Shown here: in pieces, positions 19,202 through 27,041 of the stretch | How positions within the stretch are numbered: the stretch's first letter is position 1 | How the letters are laid out: each line of letters begins with the position of its first letter | Virus record (IMG/VR): IMGVR_UViG_3300025645_000368 | Location: 1 to 27,303 of that record | DNA length: 27,303 nucleotides | Direction: 5' to 3' (one strand) | From: a virus | Translations under genes and position numbers: made by a program | The notes under the pieces: generated by a model | The model's input: only the letters and a program-made list of their open reading frames with translations | The model's database searches: none | Told to the model about the DNA's origin: nothing

Positions 19202-20168
19202 AATTGATCGTGCAGTGATCGAGATCAACGGGGGATGTAACTACTCGTGTTCTATGTGTCCTCAAGACGTACGAACAGGTGGACGACACAAAGACTTCCT
19301 CAAGAAAATGTCACTTCAAGAGTTCGAGGACAACGTAGCAGACTGTGCACAGTACGGTCTACGTGTTGTTAATCTCGATGGTTCAGGTGAAGCAACACTC
19401 AATCGCAATCTACCCAAGTACATCGAAATCGTTAAGAAGTATGGTGCGAAGGCATTCATCTTCTCGAATGGTTATCGTATGGAAGGGAAGTTCATGCGCG
19501 ACTGCGTAGATGCAGGGTTAGACTTCTATAGATTCTCTTGGATTGGATATGATGTCGAAGCATATGACAAGTGGATGTACAACCGAATCGCAGGTAACTT
19601 TGATAACACATGGGCCAAAGTAAAAGAAATGCGGGATTATGTCAAAGAGACTAATTCAGATTGTGTTGTGTCTACCTATCATCTAATCACAGACAACGAC
19701 AATCTAGACTTTGAGTTAGATCATTACAAACGTATTGTTGACGAACTCGATGTCAAAACAGAAATATGGAAGATGCACAACTGGTCGGGTGTCACTGACA
19801 TCTCTGAGTCTGGTGTACGTAAAGGAGCAGTGAAGACTTGTGGAAGACCCTTCTCTCCAGATGTTGTAATCCGTGCAGGTGGATTGGAAGGCAAGAAGGG
19901 TGCTGTCCATCCGTGTTGTCAAGTACTTGGTAGAGATGAGGAAGCAGTCCTAGGACACACAAGTGAAACTGATATCAAGTCCATCTTCTTTGGAGAGGAA
20001 TATTCTAAACTACGAGATCAACACACTTCAGGAGATTATCCTGATTTCTGTAAGTCGTGTGATTTTCTAATAGACGACCCAGAGGTACTAGTGTACACAA
20101 ACCACGAACGCGATCTTATGAAGATGCATGGCACTGAGTTCAATCTGCGTGACTATCAGTCAGAATGA
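19191..20168 (+). CDS. Radical SAM enzyme with SPASM-like C-terminus
   Basis: A 325-residue enzyme. The 4Fe-4S motif is C16-x3-C20-x2-C23 (GGCNYSCSMCPQD), and GSGEATLN is the SAM-binding GGE-like motif. A C-terminal Cys-rich region (KTCGRPFSP, HPCCQVLG, then FCKSCDFL) is SPASM-like, typical of enzymes with auxiliary clusters that modify peptides, sugars or other small molecules. The substrate is unknown. It lies between the GT9-like gene and the GT25-like gene, overlapping them by 11 and 4 bases. A second radical SAM gene follows at 21507. Clusters would need Fe-S supply, and an IscA-like gene is 2.4 kb upstream. Confidence 0.88.
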   Translation: MTFKIDRAVIEINGGCNYSCSMCPQDVRTGGRHKDFLKKMSLQEFEDNVADCAQYGLRVVNLDGSGEATLNRNLPKYIEIVKKYGAKAFIFSNGYRMEGKFMRDCVDAGLDFYRFSWIGYDVEAYDKWMYNRIAGNFDNTWAKVKEMRDYVKETNSDCVVSTYHLITDNDNLDFELDHYKRIVDELDVKTEIWKMHNWSGVTDISESGVRKGAVKTCGRPFSPDVVIRAGGLEGKKGAVHPCCQVLGRDEEAVLGHTSETDIKSIFFGEEYSKLRDQHTSGDYPDFCKSCDFLIDDPEVLVYTNHERDLMKMHGTEFNLRDYQSE

Positions 20169-20722
20169 AACCTGATGTATGGATGATCCAGATGCCCGAC
20201 AACCCCACTTCGATGTACTATCGTGGTAGAGTTGAGGCCTCATGGGAAGGATATAATGTAAAATATTTTAATGCGATTACTCCAGAAACAATGGATAAAC
20301 TGGGGTACTTGCATTTTGGTAAGAAACGTGGTACAATAGAGTTCACACCGACAGAGAAAGCAGTGTGGTATAGTCATGTAGAGTTATGGGCAAAGGCAAG
20401 AAGGAAACCTATAATAATCATAGAACATGACGCAATGTTAGTATTGCCTGTACCAGATGACCTGTTATGGGAAAAACATGACATGGTGTGTCTAGGTCAT
20501 ACAGGTAAAAACAAGAAGGCGTTACCGGGACTTGCGTACTATCTGAAACCCGAAGTCGCGACTCGTATGGTCAGAGATGCGAAGAGTATAGATAATATCA
20601 CATGGAACTCAGATGGTACTATCCACGGGTACTGCGATAAGAACGGGGTATTTGTAACCAAACACGTGTCTCAGATACAGAATAGATCTATTGGCACAAC
20701 TATTGAGCATAAGAAAAAGTGA
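20165..20722 (+). CDS. GT25-like glycosyltransferase
   Basis: A 185-residue protein with the GT25-type core: FTPTEKAVWYSHVELWAK (SH at 70-71) and KPIIIIEHDAMLV, where E87-H-D89 replaces the usual E-D-D, then LGHTGK, GLAYYL and KNGVFVTKHVSQIQNRS. GT25 enzymes add galactose-like sugars to LPS or proteins in Gram-negative bacteria. The one-residue change at the metal motif may alter activity. It overlaps both neighbours by four bases (ATGA and GTGA). Confidence 0.7.
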   Translation: MKPDVWMIQMPDNPTSMYYRGRVEASWEGYNVKYFNAITPETMDKLGYLHFGKKRGTIEFTPTEKAVWYSHVELWAKARRKPIIIIEHDAMLVLPVPDDLLWEKHDMVCLGHTGKNKKALPGLAYYLKPEVATRMVRDAKSIDNITWNSDGTIHGYCDKNGVFVTKHVSQIQNRSIGTTIEHKKK

Positions 20723-21510
20723 AACGATTAGTATATCAAGTTTGTTTAGGCAAAGCGAGAGACTCGAAACTATACCAGCACTGCATTGAATCTGTAAGTC
20801 AGTACTGTAAGAAGTATGGATTCATCCATATGGTACAACAAACTCCTATGCTGAACATACGTCCAGATCCATTCATGAGTAATAGATCAGAGGACTCGTG
20901 GAAGAAACATGGCGGTTTCCTACCTATCTACGAGAAGGAGAATGCATTCTCTTTCCTCAATGAGTATGATCAGATCGCGATCGTTGATGCTGATATCCTC
21001 ATCCGCGAAGACGCACCAAACATCTTTGAAGACTTCGGTACTGATAAACCCTTTGGTGCAGTATGTGAACGTGAGATGAACATCAACGATCAGTATGTTC
21101 AGAAGATAAGAAACTATAGTACTATGCAATACAACATGTTGCACAGTAAAAAGACTGACTTCAAACCTAACGATAAGGGTTTCGAGTTTTTCAACATGGG
21201 TCTGATTCTACTCAACTCAAAACTATTCCGTCCATACCTGAATGGTCAAACCCCCTCAGAGTTCATCACACGGTATGAGTTCATGGACTTTGTCAATGGT
21301 AAAGGGCCATGGAAGTGGTCGACTGACCAAACATTACTGAACTACTTCCTGAAGAAATATAAGATCCCTACTGTCCATCTGGATCAAAAATGGAATGGAT
21401 TATTCACGGCAAACAAGGACATCTCTAAATGTCACTTTGTTCATTTCTTTTTAAAAGATTTGTTACCGGCTAAGGGTGAAAACGTAGAGGAGTTAATGGG
21501 TCTAATATGA
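20719..21510 (+). CDS. GT8-like (GT-A) glycosyltransferase
   Basis: A 263-residue protein, GTG start with a GTGA overlap. D90-A91-D92 (IVDADILIR) is the DxD metal motif, followed by EFFNMGLILLNSK and STDQTLLNYFLKKYKIP then LDQKWN, the order seen in GT8-type retaining transferases (DxD, later NxG, then D-Q of the sugar site). N-terminal YQVCLGKARDSK is an unusual cap. The sugar donor and acceptor are unknown. It overlaps the second radical SAM gene by four bases, so it is part of the coupled run. Confidence 0.75.
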   Translation: MKRLVYQVCLGKARDSKLYQHCIESVSQYCKKYGFIHMVQQTPMLNIRPDPFMSNRSEDSWKKHGGFLPIYEKENAFSFLNEYDQIAIVDADILIREDAPNIFEDFGTDKPFGAVCEREMNINDQYVQKIRNYSTMQYNMLHSKKTDFKPNDKGFEFFNMGLILLNSKLFRPYLNGQTPSEFITRYEFMDFVNGKGPWKWSTDQTLLNYFLKKYKIPTVHLDQKWNGLFTANKDISKCHFVHFFLKDLLPAKGENVEELMGLI

Positions 21511-22619
21511 GTGAGAGTTTCGAAGAGAAGACACAGAAATATTCTACGTGGGGAGACAAGTATCTCCAACACACTGACGTACTGTATTCTATCCAGTATG
21601 AAGATACTTTCAAACCTATCAATATACAACTATGTTTGTGTGAAATGTGTGATAGTGATTGTCCGTTCTGTTCAGTTGCTGCACGTCCACTCAAGAGTTA
21701 TATACCGTGGGAGAAACTGGAGAAGTTATTTGAAGACTTCCATAAGTTGGGTGCAAAGGCAATTGAGATTACCGGTGGTGGTAACCCAATGTTATACCGC
21801 GATAAGGTTGCAAAGAAGAACATTAATGACGTAGTTCTACTTGCAGCAAGTTACGGGTTCGATGTGGGTATCATCACCAACACGGAGAAACTAGAACGTC
21901 ACCTTAGACCAGAGGTTTACCCTCATCTCAAGTGGATACGAGTCAGTCTAATTAAGTTAGACGAGAAGTGTGCACCCGAAGACTATGACTTTGGTTCGTT
22001 TCCAAAAGATAAGATCGGTCTATCCTATATCATCTATGATGGTACCAATGGTATACCGGATGAGTTGTCACGTACGAATAAACCCTACACTGGTACAACC
22101 GTAGAGTCGATCAAGAAGATCGCAAAGTTGATTGAGTTGAATCCTGAGATCAAGTTCTGTCGTCTCGCAGGTAATGCCTTGATTGATGGTGCACAGGTAG
22201 AAGTACAGAACCAGTGGAAAGAGGTTGTGAAACAGGTTGATGTCGATAACAAGTTCTTCATCAAGGACATCTGGGATAACGCGACACCTTACGAAAATGG
22301 TTGTTATGTGGGTCTCACACGTCCCTACATTGCGCCACACCCCGATGGTGGAGATTATCAGGTGTATGTGTGCACAAGTCACGTACTTGAGAAACGTACA
22401 TATGATCTAGATTTTTCATTGGGATCTATTGACAATATCCTTGAGATATGGGATACTTGTAACATACAATACGCGAAGACTGGTATACCTTATACGATAA
22501 GGGGTGCAGGTGACGGTGGTTGGAAAGCAGCATGTCCCAACTGTTTTTACTTCAATAACAATAAACTATTACATACGGTCGCTCAAGAGATGAGTCCAGA
22601 CGATAGGAACTTTGCATAA
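21507..22619 (+). CDS. Second radical SAM enzyme
   Basis: A 370-residue enzyme. C48-x3-C52-x2-C55 (CDSDCPFC) is the 4Fe-4S motif, with two more Cys at 43 and 45, followed by ITGGGNPML as the SAM-binding motif. The C-terminal region has YVCTSHVLEKRTYDL and ACPNCFYF, again Cys-rich and SPASM-like. It differs clearly from the enzyme at 19191 in length, motif position and spacing, so it is not a recent duplicate. It may act on a different step of the same pathway. It overlaps neighbours by four bases and one base. Confidence 0.87.
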   Translation: MSESFEEKTQKYSTWGDKYLQHTDVLYSIQYEDTFKPINIQLCLCEMCDSDCPFCSVAARPLKSYIPWEKLEKLFEDFHKLGAKAIEITGGGNPMLYRDKVAKKNINDVVLLAASYGFDVGIITNTEKLERHLRPEVYPHLKWIRVSLIKLDEKCAPEDYDFGSFPKDKIGLSYIIYDGTNGIPDELSRTNKPYTGTTVESIKKIAKLIELNPEIKFCRLAGNALIDGAQVEVQNQWKEVVKQVDVDNKFFIKDIWDNATPYENGCYVGLTRPYIAPHPDGGDYQVYVCTSHVLEKRTYDLDFSLGSIDNILEIWDTCNIQYAKTGIPYTIRGAGDGGWKAACPNCFYFNNNKLLHTVAQEMSPDDRNFA

Positions 22620-23212
22620 TGATTACAGATTCAGACTTCGGTGAAGCATATTACAGTACGGTAAACTATGTCGACTTCTTAAAAAGAGGTGACCGGTATA
22701 AGAGACTCGCAGCAGACATCAATGATCTGTTAAAGAAGATCGGACTCAACAAAGGGCCTGTTCTAGACTTCGGATGTGCAGTTGGGTTTGTTGTTGAAGC
22801 TATGGAGAACGAAGGATACGAAGATGTGTCCGGTGTAGATATCAGTGAGTGGGCGTTGAATCAATGCAGAGAGAAAGGATTGGACGTTCGTAACACTGTT
22901 GATTGGGACAAGGAGTATGGTCTCACCTTTGCACTAGACGTATTGGAACATATGAATCTAGACCAAGTAAACGATTTTCTGTTTGGTTTAAAGTCAGAGA
23001 CTCTGGTATTTCGTATGCCGATATGTGCAGAAGCTGGGGAAGATTATGTTTTAGATTGTTCAAGACAAGATCCCACACATCAAATTAGGATGACAAGAGA
23101 TGAGTGGGAAGACATTTTCAATAGGTCTGGATACTACTGTGTAGATCTTAATCTACCTACTATTTACTGTAGTGACGGTGTGTATTCCGGACTCGCAATA
23201 CGGAGAGATTGA
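22619..23212 (+). CDS. Class I SAM-dependent methyltransferase
   Basis: A 197-residue protein with motif I P-V-L-D-F-G-C-A-V-G (V48 to G56), acidic motif II (D74 in VDISEWAL) and the DVLEHMNL segment (D107, E110, H111) typical of small Methyltransf_11/23-type enzymes. It methylates O, N or C of a small molecule. The acceptor cannot be told. Start ATG at 22619 shares the last A of the previous stop. In context it probably modifies the cluster product. A DNA methyltransferase is unlikely: no target-recognition domain, no NPPY or PC motif. Confidence 0.85.
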   Translation: MITDSDFGEAYYSTVNYVDFLKRGDRYKRLAADINDLLKKIGLNKGPVLDFGCAVGFVVEAMENEGYEDVSGVDISEWALNQCREKGLDVRNTVDWDKEYGLTFALDVLEHMNLDQVNDFLFGLKSETLVFRMPICAEAGEDYVLDCSRQDPTHQIRMTRDEWEDIFNRSGYYCVDLNLPTIYCSDGVYSGLAIRRD

Positions 23213-23574
23213 TGAAATATTTAATGGTAGGAATACATGGTGACCCTTCTTGTAACGTGGTGAACGGCATGATGGAGGTATGGTGTAACCAAAACAATCA
23301 TATGTACGAATACAATTACCTCCCGAGTCTGACTCCTGAGTGGCAGACCATGCTGATGGAAGTTGCACAACGTGAGGATCCAAGTTACAGGGGAGGATTT
23401 GAACCAGAAGATAACTGGGAACTTGCAGGTACATTTACTGACAGTGATACACCACGTATGGATTTTGCTGAGATTTCTAACTTCCGTATTGTCCCGCAGT
23501 GTTTTACAATTGAAGATGGTAACTGGGGATATGTTGGTGGAATGGAAGAGATTAAAGACCTATGCGAGACATAA
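23212..23574 (+). CDS. Unknown protein in the glycan cluster
   Basis: A 120-residue soluble protein from the ATG at 23212, which overlaps the previous TGA (TGATG). It includes MVGIHGDPSCNVVNGMMEVW near the start and an acidic, aromatic tail (ISNFRIVPQCFTIEDGNWGYVGG). No motif of any known enzyme is clear to me. Conserved location inside the cluster suggests a partner or accessory role. Three Cys near the start, middle and end might form a metal site. Confidence 0.55.
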   Translation: MKYLMVGIHGDPSCNVVNGMMEVWCNQNNHMYEYNYLPSLTPEWQTMLMEVAQREDPSYRGGFEPEDNWELAGTFTDSDTPRMDFAEISNFRIVPQCFTIEDGNWGYVGGMEEIKDLCET

Positions 23575-23577
23575 CTT

Positions 23578-24939
23578 ATGAACACCAAACTAATCCTCTT
23601 CGATCTCGACGGGGTATTGATTGATGCGAAGGACATTCACTACAGGGCATTAAATGATGCTCTGGGTGAGGACTTTGCAATCTCCCCCGAAGACCATCGG
23701 AACATATATGATGGTCGCAAGACCTACGAGAAGTTAGAGATACTGACAAAACGTAAAGGTCTCCCTTCTGAACGACACGAACAAATATTCCAAGATAAAC
23801 AGTCCGCGACCGTTAAAGAGTTACAGTCCATATCTTTGAACCTTCCTGCAATAAAACTGCTTGACAATCTTCAGGATCTCGGTTATACTATAGGGGTATG
23901 TTCAAACTCTATACGACGTACTGTTCTAACTGCGCTTGCGAAGAGTGGGTTAATTGAGTTCTGTTCAGTGATTCTATCTAACGATGATGTCCAGAACTCC
24001 AAACCTCATCCCGAGATCTACTGGAAAGCAATGTCCATGATGAAGTGTCTACCCGAAGACACTGTCATTATCGAAGACTCTCCACCCGGATTACTTGCCG
24101 CAGAGAGATCACGGGCACACTGCATACGGGTATCAAACCCAACCGAAGTGACCATTGATAATATATTACCAAAACTGACGAGATTGGAAGATCCTATGAA
24201 TAGTAAATGGCAAGACGATAAATTAAACGTCCTCATCCCTATGGCGGGTGCAGGTTCTCGTTTTCAACAAGCGGGTTATACCTTCCCCAAACCACTGATT
24301 GATGTCAATGGTAAACCCATGATACAGGTAGTGGTAGAGAACCTAGGACTGGACGCAAACTTCATCTTCGTTGTACAGAAGGAACATCGTGAACGTTTTC
24401 ATTTAGAAAACATGTTGCCATTGATCGCCCCAAACTGTAAAATAGTAGAAGTAGAAGAGATGACGCAGGGTGCTGCGTGTACTGCGTTACTTGCAAAAGA
24501 CTACATTGATAACGAGTGTCCTCTGTTCTTTGCGAACAGTGATCAGTGGGTAGACTGGAACCCCACCCAATTCATGTATGAGATGCAAGAGACCGCTGCA
24601 GATGGTGGTATCGTAACATTCAAAGCGACTCACCCTAAGTGGTCATTCGCAAAGGTAGACGATAACAACTTTGTGACAGAGGTCGCAGAGAAGAATCCTA
24701 TCAGTAACAATGCGACTGTGGGTTACTACTACTGGAAACATGGTTCGGACTTTGTTAAGTATGCAGAACAGATGATCGAGAAAGACATCCGAGTCAATGG
24801 TGAGTTCTACGTTTGTCCCGTATTCAACGAAGCAATTGAAGACTGTAAAGAGATCAGAATCCACGAAGCGACTGATATGTGGGGTCTGGGTACACCAGAA
24901 GATTTAGAATATTTTTTATCAAGTGAGAGAACCCGATGA
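23578..24939 (+). CDS. HAD phosphatase fused to sugar nucleotidyltransferase
   Basis: A 453-residue bifunctional protein. Residues 1-205 are a HAD-type phosphatase: D9-L-D11-G-V, the SNS motif (CSNSIRRT), K in NSKPHPEIY and IEDSPPG. Residues 217-453 are a nucleotidyltransferase of the GT-A-like type: M222-A-G-A-G-S-R-F, then FPKPLIDVNGKPMIQ, FFANSDQWVDWNP and GEFYVCPVFNEAI. Together they could remove a phosphate and activate a sugar (or similar alcohol) phosphate to an NDP form, as GmhB- and HddC-type enzymes do in heptose pathways. It feeds the glycosyltransferases upstream, by inference. It overlaps the next gene by four bases. Confidence 0.87.
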   Translation: MNTKLILFDLDGVLIDAKDIHYRALNDALGEDFAISPEDHRNIYDGRKTYEKLEILTKRKGLPSERHEQIFQDKQSATVKELQSISLNLPAIKLLDNLQDLGYTIGVCSNSIRRTVLTALAKSGLIEFCSVILSNDDVQNSKPHPEIYWKAMSMMKCLPEDTVIIEDSPPGLLAAERSRAHCIRVSNPTEVTIDNILPKLTRLEDPMNSKWQDDKLNVLIPMAGAGSRFQQAGYTFPKPLIDVNGKPMIQVVVENLGLDANFIFVVQKEHRERFHLENMLPLIAPNCKIVEVEEMTQGAACTALLAKDYIDNECPLFFANSDQWVDWNPTQFMYEMQETAADGGIVTFKATHPKWSFAKVDDNNFVTEVAEKNPISNNATVGYYYWKHGSDFVKYAEQMIEKDIRVNGEFYVCPVFNEAIEDCKEIRIHEATDMWGLGTPEDLEYFLSSERTR

Positions 24940-25310
24940 ATAGTTTAATTAGAAATGCCATGCAAACTCCTGACGGAACGATCTTAGAATCGACCCATCG
25001 TCACGATTATAAGACACATACTGATGCCAATGGTAAAGAATACATGGTTGACGGTGGTTTAGATTATTTGAGACGGTCTATTCACGATGATCAGATTGAC
25101 CTGAGTGAGTATGATGATGCGCCTCATGAACGACAACGTGAGTTACTTACGTGGGGAACATACGGTATCAATGGCGACCAACCATTGCAGTATAAGACTA
25201 TCGCAGAAATGGAAACCGGACACCTCGAAGCTGTAGTAAAAATGACTGGTATATGTCCAAGACGAAGAAAATGTATGCAAAAAGAATTGGAGTTACGAAA
25301 TGAAAATTGA
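24936..25310 (+). CDS. Conserved small phage protein, unknown
   Basis: A 124-residue soluble protein with MNSLIRNAMQTPDGTILEST, then HRHDYKTHTDANGKEYMVDG, LTWGTYGINGDQPLQYK and a basic C-terminus (PRRRKCMQKELELRN). The HRHDYxTHxDANGKxY segment is one I recognise in small proteins of many tailed phages of proteobacteria and cyanobacteria. The role is unknown. It starts with an ATGA overlap on the previous gene, so it is probably translated with the cluster, although its broad distribution suggests it is not part of that pathway. Confidence 0.65.
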   Translation: MNSLIRNAMQTPDGTILESTHRHDYKTHTDANGKEYMVDGGLDYLRRSIHDDQIDLSEYDDAPHERQRELLTWGTYGINGDQPLQYKTIAEMETGHLEAVVKMTGICPRRRKCMQKELELRNEN

Positions 25311-25452
25311 AGTAGAGTTAGACCACGAAAAAACTGATGAGATTGTTATTGCGGATTTGCAACAACATATTGACAACTTAGAAGAAGACGGTGCGAACAA
25401 TGAAGAATATCTTTCGGCGTTTCGTTTAGTGTTGGATTGGTACGGAGGATAA
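25300..25452 (+). CDS. Short acidic protein, unknown
   Basis: A 50-residue acidic product beginning MKIEVELDHEKTDE. It looks like one helix-rich fold (IVIADLQQHIDNLEEDG, then EYLSAFRLVLDWYGG). It overlaps the previous gene by 11 bases and ends three bases before the next. Similar tiny proteins are common in phage accessory regions. No function can be proposed. Confidence 0.55.
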   Translation: MKIEVELDHEKTDEIVIADLQQHIDNLEEDGANNEEYLSAFRLVLDWYGG

Positions 25453-25455
25453 GTG

Positions 25456-25551
25456 ATGAAACGTAATGCTATGATAAACGTAATAATCCGATTTACAGTT
25501 GGATTTGTTATTGGTTATGGACTCATGTACTTATTGCAGGCTATCCTATGA
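25456..25551 (+). CDS. Very short membrane protein
   Basis: A 31-residue product beginning MKRNAMINVIIRF and containing one hydrophobic segment (about residues 8-30, FTVGFVIGYGLMYLLQAIL at its end). The positive N-terminus suggests insertion with the N-terminus inside. GGAGG (25444-25448) lies seven bases before the ATG. Its stop overlaps the next ATG by four bases (ATGA). Function is unknown. Confidence 0.5.
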   Translation: MKRNAMINVIIRFTVGFVIGYGLMYLLQAIL

Positions 25552-25826
25552 CTATGCCAAATGAAAGACGTAATGCTGTTAACCGTACTCGTATATTCTT
25601 ACTTGACTTAATGGATCCTAAGAAGACACCACGTGTACCAAAATCCATAAGAAAAGAAGCGGCAAGTTGTCTGAGACATTACCCAGGCGAATACTATATG
25701 TTATTAGCTTCAGAACAGGCACCAGAAGTATTTGGTGAATGGAATAGTGGATGGCCAGACCTAGACCTAGAGAGTGACCCTGTTCTGGCGGTAATAGACA
25801 AAGTTTTTGAAGAACACGGTAAGTAA
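25548..25826 (+). CDS. BPSL0761-like small protein
   Basis: A 92-residue protein with MPNERRNAVNRTRIFLLDL, PKKTPRVPKSIRKEAASC and LRHYPGEYYML. This pattern (ERxxAVxxTRxFLxxL, then a basic linker and RxEAxxxLRHYP) is typical of the BPSL0761 family of small bacterial and phage proteins, as I recall it. Its role is not known. It is translationally coupled to the tiny membrane protein and lies one base before the next gene. Confidence 0.65.
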   Translation: MTMPNERRNAVNRTRIFLLDLMDPKKTPRVPKSIRKEAASCLRHYPGEYYMLLASEQAPEVFGEWNSGWPDLDLESDPVLAVIDKVFEEHGK

Positions 25827-25827
25827 A

Positions 25828-26151
25828 ATGATGAACGAATACACACCAGACAACTGGGTTGTGTTGAAAATAACTTCTAGTGAAGAAACATTATATAAGG
25901 TACTCGGTGGTTGGAGTGGTGGGTATCTTGATGGTGACTCTTGGCGGATGAACAGCGGTATCACTGGCGTAGAGAAACAAGCATATCTGTATGGATTCTA
26001 CGGTAGCTCTGGTTCTGTGTATTGGTGCCATCAAGGAGGTTACGGGTTGCGTATGAATAACACCGGCGTGTATAATCAACTTAAAGAACGCTTTGGGGAT
26101 GCAGTTGAACTGATGCCTGAAGACACTAATTGGCATGAGGTGAAGTGGTGA
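25828..26151 (+). CDS. Tandem paralog 1, YTPDNW protein
   Basis: A 107-residue protein (ATG at 25828, or 25831; the longer frame lacks a ribosome site and lies inside the previous gene). Core segments are EYTPDNWVVLKI, LYKVLGGWSGGYLDGDSWRM, GFYGSSGSVYWC and YGLRMNNTGVY, ending MPEDTNWHEVKW. The gene at 26165 repeats the same segments in the same order, so the two are paralogs. No known domain is seen. The Gly/Trp-rich beta pattern suggests a small soluble beta protein. Confidence 0.65.
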   Translation: MMNEYTPDNWVVLKITSSEETLYKVLGGWSGGYLDGDSWRMNSGITGVEKQAYLYGFYGSSGSVYWCHQGGYGLRMNNTGVYNQLKERFGDAVELMPEDTNWHEVKW

Positions 26152-26164
26152 AAGGAGAAGATGA

Positions 26165-26503
26165 ATGATCATTGAAGGTGGTGGTAGATATACCCCAGAC
26201 AACTGGGTGGTACTAAAGTTTGACATTGAAGGATCTCCAGTTATCTATAAAGTATTATGTGGTTGGTCAGGAGGTTATCTTGACGGAGATGCGTGGCAAA
26301 TGAATAGCGGTATCACGATGGTCTTTGAAAGAGAAGATAGAGTAGACTTCTACGGTAATAGCGGCAGCTGCTATATCTGCTATAAAAACTCTTATGGTCT
26401 GCGAATGAATAATGCAGGTATGTTCGATAAACTGAAAGCGGGGTTTGGTGACGGCGTTGAGATGTTGCCAGAAGATACTAATTGGCGGGAGATGGAGTGG
26501 TGA
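26165..26503 (+). CDS. Tandem paralog 2, YTPDNW protein
   Basis: A 112-residue protein with AAAGGAG seven bases before the ATG. Shared with paralog 1 are YTPDNWVVLK, GWSGGYLDGDxWxMNSGIT, FYGxSGSxYxC, YGLRMNN and PEDTNWxExxW, in the same order and spacing. The differences are mostly at surface-like polar positions, so both copies are probably intact and under selection. Function is unknown. Confidence 0.65.
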   Translation: MIIEGGGRYTPDNWVVLKFDIEGSPVIYKVLCGWSGGYLDGDAWQMNSGITMVFEREDRVDFYGNSGSCYICYKNSYGLRMNNAGMFDKLKAGFGDGVEMLPEDTNWREMEW

Positions 26504-26826
26504 AAACTTATACTGTACTAGTGAATCGTGGGGGTGATGCTGAAAAACATACCTATTTTGTTGGCGTGTATGGTGATCTTGTTAGTGCGTATCGTGCGGC
26601 AATTGCTGAAGAGTATTGGCGAGGTGGTAAGTACGACTGTGTCGTACACGAAAGCGAACTCAATGCCGAGAACATCTGTGAGATTGACGGTGAAAATATA
26701 CAAGAATGGTGTGAGAAATACTGTTTACCTGATGGCGCTTATGCGTTAGACGTTATGGCTCGTGTCAATCAACATTATGATTTGTATAACATTACAGCGG
26801 GTGAAAACCCATTGGTGAAGAAATGA
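26500..26826 (+). CDS. Small unknown protein, GTG start
   Basis: The GTG at 26500 overlaps the previous stop and has GGAG at 26494-26497. The product of 108 residues opens VKTYTVLVNRGGDAEKHTYFVGVYG and continues with AAIAEEYWRGGKYDCVVHESEL, a short mixed alpha-beta pattern. It has no signal or membrane segment. It is coupled to the next gene by a four-base overlap. Family not recognised. Confidence 0.6.
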   Translation: MKTYTVLVNRGGDAEKHTYFVGVYGDLVSAYRAAIAEEYWRGGKYDCVVHESELNAENICEIDGENIQEWCEKYCLPDGAYALDVMARVNQHYDLYNITAGENPLVKK

Positions 26827-27041
26827 GTATTCAAGTAAATAAAAGACGAGCAGTATCTAGTGAACTGAAAGCGTATTGCCATCACAGTGGTGTTAACGAT
26901 TACATGGAAGTCACTCAGTGGACAAATGGAGAAGGGTTTGTCATTGTCATTGATCGCAAGCATGATTCTGAAAAGTTCAGTCTTACATATGGTGAGTTTG
27001 AGTTGTTACAAGTGTTGATGAATTACAAGGCGAGTGAGTGA
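26823..27041 (+). CDS. Small unknown protein
   Basis: A 72-residue soluble protein (SIQVNKRRAVSSELKAYCHH, then DYMEVTQWTNGEGFVIVIDR and a short helix ELLQVLMNYK). A four-base overlap with the previous stop (ATGA) and a one-base overlap with the next start support a real gene. The mixed beta-alpha pattern with a basic N-terminus could suit a small regulator, but nothing specific is visible. Confidence 0.6.
   Translation: MSIQVNKRRAVSSELKAYCHHSGVNDYMEVTQWTNGEGFVIVIDRKHDSEKFSLTYGEFELLQVLMNYKASE

Noticed and set aside
18353-24939. DNA hypermodification as the purpose of the cluster
   Set aside because: No thymidylate-synthase-like, DNA-binding or base-transfer gene is present here; sugar chemistry is a better fit, although it is not excluded.
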